Source: an uncultured Caulobacterales bacterium
GTDB lineage: Bacteria > Pseudomonadota > Alphaproteobacteria > Caulobacterales > Maricaulaceae
DNA length: 39,957 bases
Direction of reading: 5' to 3'
Assembly: GCA_937923965.1 (NCBI GenBank)
Contig: CALDTL010000102.1
Coordinates: 1-39,957, forward strand
The notes beneath the pieces are model-generated. The model was not told the DNA's origin. It saw only the letters and a program-made list of their open reading frames with translations, and searched no databases. Positions 7,745 through 17,445 of this stretch are shown here, piece by piece (position 1 is the first letter of the stretch; each line of letters begins with the position of its first letter). Made by a program: the position numbers and the translations under genes.

Positions 7745-10700
7745 ATGAAAGGTTTGATAACATGGTTTGTTAAAAACCCCGTCGCCGCCAATCTCTTGAT
7801 GGTGGCGATGTTTATTGGCGGCTTCTTTGGATATATGAACCTCGAGCGTGAGTTTCTCCCGGGCACCACAATTAATGGCATGTCCGTCAGCGTGGCGTGG
7901 AACGGCGCGTCCCCTCGCGATGTGAACGAGCAAATTGTGACCCGCGTTGAAGAAGCCGTCGATGGTCTTGACGGAATTGATTATATTGAAGCCAATGCGG
8001 GCGAGGGCAGCGCGACAATCAACATCAGGACTAAACTCGGTATTGATTACGATAAACTCTTGGATGAAGTAAAAAACCGCGTTGACGGTATCCAAAACCT
8101 GCCGCCGGACGCATTTCGTCCGCAAGTTTTCCGGTGGGACGCCAGGCCGGATATCATGTATCTGGCGCTTTATGGTCAGGAAGATCGGCTGACCTTGCAG
8201 CGAGAGGCCAATAAACTGAGATTGAAAATCACTCAGTTGTCGGGTCTACAGCTCACGGAACAAATCTCGAAGGTCCCCGAACAGGTCACTATTGAAGTTT
8301 CGGAGGAGGCGCTCCGGCGTTTCAATTTGACCTTTAGTCAGGTCAGCCAAGCCATTTCCGGCAGCTCTATAAATTTATCAGCCGGTAATGTGGAAACAAC
8401 CGGGGGCAATCTGCAGCTTCGGACTCGGAATTTGGCAGATTCCCAAGCTGAGTTTGAAAAAATCATTGTCCGTCAATCCTCTGACGGCGGCATCGTTCGG
8501 GTTGGCGACGTTGCAAATGTGATTGACGGCTTTGATGATGATAAGTTTGCGGCGACTTTTAGGGGGCAGCCGGCCGCTATTTTTCAAGTTCTATCTCCAG
8601 ACAAAATGAACATTACGGAGGCCGGAGAGGCCATTCGAAAATTTGAAACAGATATTCAGGAGAGCCTGCCGGCGAACCTTGATTTCGCGATTTGGTTTGA
8701 TGGCTCGACGATGTTCGACAGCCGGATGTCTTTGATTTCAGGTAACGCGCTCTCGGGCATGCTCCTCGTTTTACTTGTGTTGATGTTATTCCTTCGGCCA
8801 AAAGTTGCGCTTTGGGTCACAGTTGGAATTGCAGCCGCTTTCGCGGGCGCGATTGCGATTGCCCCCTTTATCGGCGTGACTTTAAACATGATCTCGCTTT
8901 TCGCGTTTCTCTTGGTGATCGGGATTGTGGTCGATGACGCGATTGTCGTCGGAGAAAGCGTTCATTTTCATGTTGAAAACGGCATTGACGGGGAGCGCGG
9001 CGCGGTCTCCGGCGCCAACATGGTTGTGAAGCCTGTTTATTTTGCCGTGATTACGACCATCATGATGTTTGTCCCGATGATGCTTTTGTCGGGTCCCATT
9101 CGGTCCATGTTTGAACAAATCAGCTTGGTGGTGATCGCGGTTTTGATCTTCTCTTTGATTGAAGCGTTTTTCATCCTACCAGCCCATTTACGCCACCTAA
9201 AGCCAGTTGATCCGGATAAGGTGACCGGTATTCTCAAGTTTCAGCATCGGCTTGCGGAGAGCCTAAATACATTTGCGCGAAAGGTTTTCCGGCCACTCGT
9301 CGCGAAACTTATTCATTTCCGCTATGTCACAGTTTCCGTCTTTTTTGGCTTGATGTGTATGGCCATTATGCTGCTGCAATCCGGCATTGCGCCCTCTGCA
9401 TTCCTTCCAGAAGTGGAAGGAGACATGATTCAAGTCAATATTCGCTTCCCCGAAGGCACGACCTTTGAGCGCCGCGAACAAGTCCGGCAACAAGTCGATG
9501 ACGGGGTCGCCCGATTGAATGCCGACTCAGAAAAATTATTCGGCGTCGAGGAGGGCATTATTTCCCACCCAGGAACGACGACACAGAGCCGCGGCGTTCA
9601 GGGGTTTCTCGGATTGATTGAGACCGATAAGCGAAATAATGTTTCGACGAGAGAGGTATCCGACAAGCTTGAAGAATATGTCGGACCCGTCAGCGATGCC
9701 TTCCGTGTGGACTATGGCTTCACACAAGGTAATTTCGGTGGCGGCGGCGGTTTGTTCTTTGCCGTAGCGTCAAATAATGAAGACGATCTCCGGGCCGCTG
9801 TTCTCGATCTGAAAGAAGAAGTAGCCGATTATAACGGCGTCGTCGGGACCTGGGATAACCTAGAGAGTTCCGCATCCGAAATTCGGTTCACGATGAAACC
9901 GGGTGCGGAGAGCCTGGGTATCACGCTCCAAGATGTCAGCCGGCAAGTTCGCCAGGCCTTCTTCGGTCAAGAAGTGCAGCGGCTTCCTCGAAACGGCGAG
10001 GATGTTCGGGTCATGGTCCGATATCCCCTGGCGGCCCGCGAGAGTATCGATAGTTTGAACGATCTCCGCATTCGCGCGGCGAACGGCGTCGAAGTCCCCT
10101 TATATTCCGTCGCAGATGTTAGCTTTGCGGAAGGCGTCTCCCGTATTCAGAGGCGCGATCGGAAACAGGTCGCATATACAGGTGGGCGCGTGCGAGGGAA
10201 CCCGCAGCAAATTAGCGAGATCCGATCTCAACTCGATGAAGACTTTTTACCGCAATGGCGGTTGCGACATCCGAACGTCGAGAAAATTGAAATTGGCGAA
10301 GATGAAATTCAAACCACTCTGAGGCGAGAGCTCAGCGTCAGCATGCTAGCAATTTTGTTCATGATGTATGGCTTGCTGGCTATTGCCTTCAAATCTTATG
10401 CTCAACCCTTGTTGATTATGATTGCCATTCCCTTTGCCTTCATCGGCATGATTTTCGGTAACCTCGTGACGGGCGTGCCTTTTGGTATGATGAGTGTCTT
10501 TGGCTTCTTTGCCGCGTCCGGCGTCGCCGTGAATGATAACCTCGTTTTGATTGATTATGTGAACCGGCTGCGCGCCAAGGGGGTCGGGGCTTATCAAGCT
10601 ATGCTCGATGCGTGTGTGGCGCGTTTCCGGCCTATTTTGCTAACGTCGGTGACAACATTTATCGGTATCACGCCGATTTTATTTGAAACGTCAGCCCAAA

Positions 10701-10969
10701 GTGAGTTTCTAAAGCCGATGGTTGTCGCCTTGGCTTTTGGGGTTCTATTTGACTTCTTCCTGACACTGATGCTGGTCCCCGCCATGTATGGTGTGGGCGT
10801 CGACGTCAGCCGCTTCTTCCGGGGTCTATGGAGAGGCGAGCGGCAAGAACCATTGGGATCAAATTATGATCCAGATATGATTTTGGCTCTTGATGGGATG
10901 GAGATTGAACCCAAAGCAGAGCCGGTAACAGAATTTGGAACGGAGGCCGTTCCGCGGCCTGCCGAATAA
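7745..10969 (+). CDS. efflux RND transporter permease subunit (AcrB/HAE family)
   Basis: 1074 aa; N-terminal FVKNPVAANLLMVAMFIGGFFGYMNLEREFLPG; TM4 signature LLVIGIVVDDAIVVGESV; C-terminal SGVAVNDNLVLIDYVNRLRAKG. Confidence 0.93.
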   Translation: MKGLITWFVKNPVAANLLMVAMFIGGFFGYMNLEREFLPGTTINGMSVSVAWNGASPRDVNEQIVTRVEEAVDGLDGIDYIEANAGEGSATINIRTKLGIDYDKLLDEVKNRVDGIQNLPPDAFRPQVFRWDARPDIMYLALYGQEDRLTLQREANKLRLKITQLSGLQLTEQISKVPEQVTIEVSEEALRRFNLTFSQVSQAISGSSINLSAGNVETTGGNLQLRTRNLADSQAEFEKIIVRQSSDGGIVRVGDVANVIDGFDDDKFAATFRGQPAAIFQVLSPDKMNITEAGEAIRKFETDIQESLPANLDFAIWFDGSTMFDSRMSLISGNALSGMLLVLLVLMLFLRPKVALWVTVGIAAAFAGAIAIAPFIGVTLNMISLFAFLLVIGIVVDDAIVVGESVHFHVENGIDGERGAVSGANMVVKPVYFAVITTIMMFVPMMLLSGPIRSMFEQISLVVIAVLIFSLIEAFFILPAHLRHLKPVDPDKVTGILKFQHRLAESLNTFARKVFRPLVAKLIHFRYVTVSVFFGLMCMAIMLLQSGIAPSAFLPEVEGDMIQVNIRFPEGTTFERREQVRQQVDDGVARLNADSEKLFGVEEGIISHPGTTTQSRGVQGFLGLIETDKRNNVSTREVSDKLEEYVGPVSDAFRVDYGFTQGNFGGGGGLFFAVASNNEDDLRAAVLDLKEEVADYNGVVGTWDNLESSASEIRFTMKPGAESLGITLQDVSRQVRQAFFGQEVQRLPRNGEDVRVMVRYPLAARESIDSLNDLRIRAANGVEVPLYSVADVSFAEGVSRIQRRDRKQVAYTGGRVRGNPQQISEIRSQLDEDFLPQWRLRHPNVEKIEIGEDEIQTTLRRELSVSMLAILFMMYGLLAIAFKSYAQPLLIMIAIPFAFIGMIFGNLVTGVPFGMMSVFGFFAASGVAVNDNLVLIDYVNRLRAKGVGAYQAMLDACVARFRPILLTSVTTFIGITPILFETSAQSEFLKPMVVALAFGVLFDFFLTLMLVPAMYGVGVDVSRFFRGLWRGERQEPLGSNYDPDMILALDGMEIEPKAEPVTEFGTEAVPRPAE

Positions 10970-10997
10970 TTTTATAAGAGCCGAATAATTTATAAGG
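10961..10997. repeat. short tandem duplication spanning the RND stop codon
   Basis: gccgaataattttataaga (10961-10979) followed directly by gccgaataatttataagg (10980-10997). Confidence 0.85.
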
Positions 10998-11003
10998 AGA
11001 GAT

Positions 11004-13082
11004 ATGATGAGTCTTAAGAAATTAATGGGAGCGAGCTTAGCGGTGATGGCTCTAACCCTCGCAGGCTGTAACAGCGGCTCTAGCGATACTTCAACCGCCG
11101 CGACCAAAATAGCTGCGGCAGATGCCAAACCCATTCTTGGGACCTTTGGTATTGCGACTGAAAATATGGATACCTCTGTTGAACCGGGGGATAATTTTTA
11201 TGAATATGTAAATGGCGGATGGCTGCAAAACATTGAAATTCCATCCGATCGATCTCGTTATGGAGCGTTCTCAATTCTCAGAGACAAATCTGAGAAAAGA
11301 GTGCGCGGAATCATTGAGGCAGCCGCCTCCAATGCAAACCCGAGCGCCGATGAAAAACGGATTGGCGATTTTTACAATGCGTATTTAAACACGGACCGAA
11401 TTGAGTCTTTAGGGCTTGATCCCATTCAAGACGGCTTGGACCGGATTAAAGCGGCTAGGACGCATGCGGATATTCTCAAACTCATGGCCGACGCGAAGCT
11501 AGGCTTGGCCTCGCCGGTCGCGCCGTTCGTTTATATCGATTTCAAGCAAAACGACCAATATATTACTTATATCTCGCAATCTGGCCTGTCCCTACCGAAC
11601 CGAGATTACTATTTCGACGAGAGCGAAAGAGGGCAGGAAATTCTGTCCGGATATGAAAAGCTTGCGGCTACGATGTTGACTGAGGCAGGACTTAGAGGTC
11701 CAAGGGCTCGTGCAAAAGGTGTCCTCGATTTTGAAACCCGCCTAGCTGAGGGGCATTGGTCCCGCGTGGAGCAGCGTGACCGGGAAAAGATTTACAACAA
11801 GATGAGCCTCGCCGAGCTCATCGAACTGGCCCCTGGGGTTGATTGGGAAATGATGCTTGAGGAGGTCGGGCTCGGCGGCCAAACAACCTTGGTCGTCCGC
11901 GAAAAATCGGCGATTGTAAATGCTGCGAAGGTCTTCGCTGATACGCCTGTGAAGGTTTTAAAAGACTATTTGACGGTAAGTTTATTGAATGGTCATGCGT
12001 CGCTTTTACCGGCTAAAATTGATGACGCCCAGTTTGAGTTTTTTGGGAAGACTTTACGCGAACAGGAAGAGCAACGCCCAAGATGGAAGCGCGGCGTATC
12101 AGCCGTAAATGGAACTCTGGGTGAGGTTGTCGGCAAGGTCTATGTCGCCGAGCATTTCCCGCCAGACTCAAAAGCCCAAATGAATGATCTCATCGAAAAT
12201 CTGCGATCGGCATTTAAAGACGGGATTGATGGTCTGGAGTGGATGGCCGACGAAACAAAGAAAGAAGCCCAATATAAGCTCAAGAAGTTTAACCCCAAAA
12301 TTGGCTACCCGGACAAATGGGAAACCTATGCCGGACTAGAAGTGTCTCGTGACGATCTTGTTGGCACAGTTCAATCGGCACGCGCCTGGGAATGGCAAGA
12401 TTCGATTTCGCAATTAGGCCAGCCCATTAACCGCGACGAATGGGGTATGACGCCGCAAACGGTAAACGCATATTACAACTCAGCTCTCAATGAGATCGTT
12501 TTCCCTGCGGCGATTTTAGATGCGCCTTTCTTTGATCCCAATGCTGATCCGGCGGTCAATTATGGCGGCATTGGCGCGGTAATTGGTCATGAAATGGGCC
12601 ATGGGTTCGACGACCAAGGCCGTAAATCTGACGGTGATGGCGTGCAGCGGGACTGGTGGACGCCGGAAGATGCGAAAGCCTATGAGGCCAGAGCCAAAGC
12701 ACTCGCGGAACAATATAGTGAATTTGAGCCGCTGCCCGGAGAAAATCTTGATGGTCGTCTTGGCCTAGGCGAGAACATTGGAGACCTGACAGGGGTAACA
12801 ATGGCCTATGACGCTTATAAGCGGTCATTAAACGGGAAAGAGGCTCCGATCATTGACGGTTTTACCGGAGATCAACGCTTCTTCATGGCTTGGGCGCAGG
12901 TGTGGGCCATTAAATGGAAAGAAGCGGCTTTATCGGCGCAGATTAAAAACGGACCGCATAGTCCGGGTGAATTTAGAGCCAATGGAATCGTTCGAAACTT
13001 CCAGCCTTGGTATGACGCTTTTAATGTCACGCCAGAGCATGAGATGTATCTCCCGCCGGAAGAGCGCGTCAAAATTTGGTAA
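11004..13082 (+). CDS. M13 family metallopeptidase (neprilysin/PepO-like) lipoprotein
   Basis: Lipobox LAGCNS; zinc motif VIGHEMGHGFDDQG; ENIGDLTG; NAYYNSALNEIVFPAAIL. Confidence 0.93.
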   Translation: MMSLKKLMGASLAVMALTLAGCNSGSSDTSTAATKIAAADAKPILGTFGIATENMDTSVEPGDNFYEYVNGGWLQNIEIPSDRSRYGAFSILRDKSEKRVRGIIEAAASNANPSADEKRIGDFYNAYLNTDRIESLGLDPIQDGLDRIKAARTHADILKLMADAKLGLASPVAPFVYIDFKQNDQYITYISQSGLSLPNRDYYFDESERGQEILSGYEKLAATMLTEAGLRGPRARAKGVLDFETRLAEGHWSRVEQRDREKIYNKMSLAELIELAPGVDWEMMLEEVGLGGQTTLVVREKSAIVNAAKVFADTPVKVLKDYLTVSLLNGHASLLPAKIDDAQFEFFGKTLREQEEQRPRWKRGVSAVNGTLGEVVGKVYVAEHFPPDSKAQMNDLIENLRSAFKDGIDGLEWMADETKKEAQYKLKKFNPKIGYPDKWETYAGLEVSRDDLVGTVQSARAWEWQDSISQLGQPINRDEWGMTPQTVNAYYNSALNEIVFPAAILDAPFFDPNADPAVNYGGIGAVIGHEMGHGFDDQGRKSDGDGVQRDWWTPEDAKAYEARAKALAEQYSEFEPLPGENLDGRLGLGENIGDLTGVTMAYDAYKRSLNGKEAPIIDGFTGDQRFFMAWAQVWAIKWKEAALSAQIKNGPHSPGEFRANGIVRNFQPWYDAFNVTPEHEMYLPPEERVKIW

Positions 13083-13087
13083 AATAA

Positions 13088-13116
13088 AAAGGCGGTCCAA
13101 GGGGCCGCCTTTTTTA
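13088..13116 (+). terminator. Rho-independent terminator after the M13 peptidase gene
   Basis: aaaaaGGCGGtCC aag GGggCCGCCtttttta, stem followed by a T-run, 6 nt after the stop codon. Confidence 0.8.
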
Positions 13117-13150
13117 TTGATGGTTATTGAGCTTTTGGTGGTCGGCTGTC

Positions 13151-14605
13151 TTACAAAATCTTTTTCATGAGGCCGATCATTTTGCGCGTTTTATCCGTGT
13201 AGGGGGGAAAGAGGTTTTTGCCTTGGCTAAACTTACTTTGGATGAACACGCCTTTCATGTGAGAGAAGCTCTTAAAGCCGTGCTCGCCATGATAGGCGCC
13301 CATGCCGGACGGTCCAACGCCGCCAAAGGGGATATCCTCTTGGACCACATGCCAAGCTGTTTCATTAACAGAAACACCGCCAGAAATGGAATCGCGTAGA
13401 ACCTTATCTCGCTTCGTTTTGTTTTCGCCGAACCAGTAAAGCGCGAGTGGTCGGTCGCCTTTTTGAACGGTCTCCATTGCGTCATCCAAAGTTTCTGCCG
13501 CGACAACAGGCAAGAGCGGTCCAAAAATTTCCTCCTGCATGATTTTCATATCAGGGGTCGTATCCGTCACAACGGTGAGGGGGACGCGGCGTTCCTTTGC
13601 CAGTTGCTGTTTGTCATCATCGCCGGCCACGCGAATTTTTGCGCCTTTATTTTCGGCGTCCTCAAGGAGGTCTTGCAATCGCGCGTAATGACTATCGGCA
13701 ATGATGGTTGTGTAATCCGGATTTCCGGCGACTTTGGGATAAAAGGCTTCGGCTTGTTGGATGATGGCGTCCGAGAAAGCGTTGATGTTGGCTTTCGGCA
13801 TTAACACGTAATCTGGCGCGACGCAGGTTTGCCCAGCATTGAGCAGTTTACCATTTGCGATACGCGGCACCGTGAGTTTCATATTCGCGCTCTCGTCAAT
13901 AATGACGGGTGATTTCCCGCCAAGCTCTAGGGTGACGGGCACAAGGTTTTTCCCGGCGGCTTCGCCGACAATGCGGCCCACGCTGGTGGAGCCCGTAAAG
14001 ACAAGATGATCGAAGGGCAGAGCAGAGAAAGCCGAAGCGACATCTACGCCGCCAGTTGCAACAAAGACGTCCTCATTTGTGAATCCTTTGGCGAGCACCT
14101 CTTTGAGGAGTTGGCTCATGCGCGGCGTATATTCACTCGGTTTTATCATCGCGCGATTGCCCGCGCCGATGGCCCCAATCAGCGGCATAATGGCGAGCTG
14201 CAGCGGATAATTCCAGGGGCTGATAATACCGATAACGCCCAGAGGCTGAGGGATAATGATATTTTTGGCAGGCATATATTGCATGGCCGTTGGGGCCTTG
14301 CGGGTTTTCATCCATTTAGGTGTATGTTTCAGCGCGTGGGAAATACCGCCTTGAATAACTAAAAACTCGCTGATGAGGGTATCCTCAACGGCGCGGTGGC
14401 CGAAATCGTCGCTAATGGCTTTTATGAATTCGGCTTCGTGACCTAAAATCAGCTCTCGCAAAGTCTCGAGCTTTGCTTTGCGCGACGGCCAACTGGGGTT
14501 CGTGTCTTGATTGAAAGCCGTGCGCTGCGCTGCGAGAACGCTCTCTAATTCCGCTGGTTTCGTTGTTTCGGCTTGGCTTGGTTTGTCTGGATTGATGCGG
14601 ACCAT
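13151..14605 (-). CDS. NAD(P)-dependent aldehyde dehydrogenase (coniferyl aldehyde dehydrogenase-like)
   Basis: 484 aa; VTLELGGKSPVI, NAGQTCVAPDYVL catalytic Cys region, EEIFGPLLPV, PFGGVGPSGMGAYHGEHGF. Confidence 0.92.
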   Translation of the reverse strand: MVRINPDKPSQAETTKPAELESVLAAQRTAFNQDTNPSWPSRKAKLETLRELILGHEAEFIKAISDDFGHRAVEDTLISEFLVIQGGISHALKHTPKWMKTRKAPTAMQYMPAKNIIIPQPLGVIGIISPWNYPLQLAIMPLIGAIGAGNRAMIKPSEYTPRMSQLLKEVLAKGFTNEDVFVATGGVDVASAFSALPFDHLVFTGSTSVGRIVGEAAGKNLVPVTLELGGKSPVIIDESANMKLTVPRIANGKLLNAGQTCVAPDYVLMPKANINAFSDAIIQQAEAFYPKVAGNPDYTTIIADSHYARLQDLLEDAENKGAKIRVAGDDDKQQLAKERRVPLTVVTDTTPDMKIMQEEIFGPLLPVVAAETLDDAMETVQKGDRPLALYWFGENKTKRDKVLRDSISGGVSVNETAWHVVQEDIPFGGVGPSGMGAYHGEHGFKSFSHMKGVFIQSKFSQGKNLFPPYTDKTRKMIGLMKKIL

Positions 14606-14639
14606 ATCTATTCCCCTTCATTGTTGATTACCCGGACTA

Positions 14640-14672
14640 TAAACGAAATTGGCGCGGGCCGGAACCCGCGCC
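14640..14672 (-). terminator. putative terminator downstream of the TonB-dependent receptor gene
   Basis: 11-bp perfect stem ATTGGCGCGGG / CCCGCGCCAAT with a 6-nt loop; minus-strand 3' flank TTCGTTT. Confidence 0.6.
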
Positions 14673-14699
14673 AATCTTTTGGCAGCTATGCGTAAGGCT

Positions 14700-17303
14700 C
14701 TAAAAGTCTTTGCGCACAGTCATGCCGTAGAAGCGCGGGTCTTGAATAAAGGCTGACCGTGAACCGCTGCGTAAAGTTGTGTTAAATGTCACGCCGCGAG
14801 TAACTTCGTTTGTGATGTTGGTAGCCCAGGCTTCAATGCCCCAGCCGTCTTCTTCATTGCCGATACCGGCACGCAAGTTAATCTTGGTATTCGCGTCTTG
14901 CTCATCAAAGGGAACAGGCCCGGCAACGTCGACCGCTGCTTGTAAGCTGCCCGCTGCGGCAATGGCCGCTCCATTTGGCACAGTGAAAGCCTGCGTTGAC
15001 GTGCGGCGATCACTTTCATAACGAACAGAGCCATTCAGGAAGAATGTATAATCATTGCCAAGATCACCTTCATATGTCGCGCCTAAAATACCGACCGTTT
15101 TCGGCGCATTTGTGAGCGTATTTCCGCAAAGCGTCAGAACATTTGCCACATTCGCTTGATCGCCCGCGCAATCATCCGGATATTCAGCTTCCAGAAGCGT
15201 TAGCCCCCCATTAATTGTTAGGCCGTCTGTCGCACGCAAAACCGTCTCGATCTCAACACCCTTGGACTGGGCTTTTGGAACGTTAAACGTCTGGAACTGC
15301 GCGCCCGTAAACTCAAGCACTTGGAAATTATCAAAGTCTTGGTAGAAGCCCGCAACGTTCAAGGTGAGGCGATTGTCGAGCAATTGCGATTTAAAGCCGA
15401 TTTCATAGGCATCGACTTCTTCAGAGGCGAAGCGCGGATCAGCGCCGCCAATGGCAGCTGTTGAGTCCAAGTTGAAGCCGCCTGACTTAAAGCCGTGTGT
15501 AAAGCTGGCATAGGTAGAGATATCCGGTGTGACCTCATATCCGATTTTACCCGTATAAATAAGCTCATCATCCTCAAACGTATCGTCAAACGTTCGGGGT
15601 AGCGGCAAAAATGCGCCACCCAGCGCCGGTTGTGGGAAAGCTAGCGGCAAATCTGCTGGGGCCAAAAACGGGAAGCAACCCAGAACAACAAGGTTCCCGT
15701 TTAGCGCAGCAGGCGCGGGCGGGAATGTCCCATTAAAGTTACCCAGTTGGGCCTCACATGACGGATAAAACGCTTCTGGTTGAGAGAAACTACCATCTTT
15801 AGATTCGTCTGAATACCGCAGACCCACCGTCAAGCTTAGCTGATCCGTGACGTCAAATGTGTTGTTGGTAAAGATGGAATAGTTTTTACTATCTTGAGTG
15901 TAACGATTTGTGGTTCTGGCGACTGAAGGGTCTCCTCCACCGGACACCAGCGGCAAAGCGCCGCCAAACGCGTTGATAACTCCCAAGCTCGGGAATGCAC
16001 CGCCCGTGCCCGCAAAGAGAAGGGCATCAGTGAAACTGCTGTAATCCTCGCCCAGCCCAAACCTTGTGTTTTGTTCGATGGTTTCATCAGTATAATATCC
16101 ACCAACGAGCCAGCTAAGGCGGCCGTCCATGGCATTGCCTTGGATGCGTAATTCTTGCGTCAATGTTTGTACATTAAGTTCACTGCCATCAAGAACGTTG
16201 AAAAGGTCAAGGCCCGAGAAAGCCGAGTCATACTCTTCATCTGCTGTATAATCACGGAAGGACCCGATATAAATGACGTCGGCGTTGTCGCTCAACTCAT
16301 ATTCAATCTCGGCCACGATGCCTGTCTGATTGCTGGATGGGTTCGGAACCTGTCCTGATGACGCGATGCGATCATCAACAGCGGCCTGAGCGCCATCAAA
16401 ATCATCCGCATTGGCCGCGACGTTGGGGGCCGCCATACCGCCGCGCGCGCCGAGGCCGACAAGACCGAAGACGCCACCGGCCTCAACAGGGGACGTCAAA
16501 ACTTCTAATGCAGAGCAGCAAACTGAGTCGCTACTGGAGTGATCAACGACGACGCGGCCACTAAACTTTTCTTCCCCTTCAAAGCCAATTTGTCCACGTA
16601 AATAATATTGATCCACAGAGTTGGACTCGCCAATTTTATCTCCGTTGCGATCAACGACATCGACATAGCCGTCACGCTTACGGTAAGCGCCTGTCAATCG
16701 TGCCGCGACCTTACCTTCGGCTAAAGGAATATTGACGGCACCTTGAACGCTCTTGTGATCATGATTTCCATAAGTCGCATTTACAAAGCCACCAGATTCA
16801 TAAAGGTCTGGCCGCACGTTGGTAATATTCAGCGCGCCCGCTGACGTGTTGCGTCCGAAGAGCGTGCCTTGCGGTCCGCGAAGAACTTCGACGCGCTCTA
16901 CATCGACGAATTCTGAAAGAGCAATGCCGGGCCGAGATTGATAAGCCCCATCAATAAAAATACCGACAGCCGACTCGAACCCAATGTTATTCGAGGTTGT
17001 ACCGACACCACGAATGCGTAGCACAACGCTGCCGGATGCGATTTGCGCATTAGACGTCGCGAAGCTTGGCGCGACCGATCCCAGATTCTGAATATTGACG
17101 ACGCCCTGCTTTTCTAAGGCTTCCGGTTGGATGACGGTCACCGCGATAGGAACATCTTGGATATTTTCCGCTCGGCGAGTCGCCGTGGAAATAACGACGT
17201 CTTCGCCGAAGGATGTGTCATTTGTTTGCGCAAATGCCGCGGATGCTGACATGAGTGCAGTCGTCGATAGAAGCGCGAGACCTGCGCTGGCTAGCTTATT
17301 CAT
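14700..17303 (-). CDS. TonB-dependent receptor (track start 17360 probably over-extended)
   Basis: Signal peptide MNKLASAGLALLSTTALMSASAAFAQ from ATG at 17301-17303; plug domain DVVISTATRRAENIQDVPIAVTVIQPEAL and VEVLRGPQGTLFGRNTSAGALNI; ends in aromatic residue (MTVRKDF). Confidence 0.93.
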   Translation of the reverse strand: MNKLASAGLALLSTTALMSASAAFAQTNDTSFGEDVVISTATRRAENIQDVPIAVTVIQPEALEKQGVVNIQNLGSVAPSFATSNAQIASGSVVLRIRGVGTTSNNIGFESAVGIFIDGAYQSRPGIALSEFVDVERVEVLRGPQGTLFGRNTSAGALNITNVRPDLYESGGFVNATYGNHDHKSVQGAVNIPLAEGKVAARLTGAYRKRDGYVDVVDRNGDKIGESNSVDQYYLRGQIGFEGEEKFSGRVVVDHSSSDSVCCSALEVLTSPVEAGGVFGLVGLGARGGMAAPNVAANADDFDGAQAAVDDRIASSGQVPNPSSNQTGIVAEIEYELSDNADVIYIGSFRDYTADEEYDSAFSGLDLFNVLDGSELNVQTLTQELRIQGNAMDGRLSWLVGGYYTDETIEQNTRFGLGEDYSSFTDALLFAGTGGAFPSLGVINAFGGALPLVSGGGDPSVARTTNRYTQDSKNYSIFTNNTFDVTDQLSLTVGLRYSDESKDGSFSQPEAFYPSCEAQLGNFNGTFPPAPAALNGNLVVLGCFPFLAPADLPLAFPQPALGGAFLPLPRTFDDTFEDDELIYTGKIGYEVTPDISTYASFTHGFKSGGFNLDSTAAIGGADPRFASEEVDAYEIGFKSQLLDNRLTLNVAGFYQDFDNFQVLEFTGAQFQTFNVPKAQSKGVEIETVLRATDGLTINGGLTLLEAEYPDDCAGDQANVANVLTLCGNTLTNAPKTVGILGATYEGDLGNDYTFFLNGSVRYESDRRTSTQAFTVPNGAAIAAAGSLQAAVDVAGPVPFDEQDANTKINLRAGIGNEEDGWGIEAWATNITNEVTRGVTFNTTLRSGSRSAFIQDPRFYGMTVRKDF

Positions 17304-17445
17304 AGAACTCTCCCCGAGTGAATGTGTAGACTTCTGGTTTTCCAGATAGTTCCCCACCATTGATTGCTATTTATGCTCTATTTGCAAGGGAATTATTATT
17401 ATTCAGTGCGAAACTGTGACAAATAAGACACGGAAATGCGCGTTT

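Noticed and set aside
17391-17402. Short TTATTATTATT run upstream of the TonB receptor gene
   Set aside because: Too short to count as a phase-variable repeat and typical of AT-rich promoter DNA.
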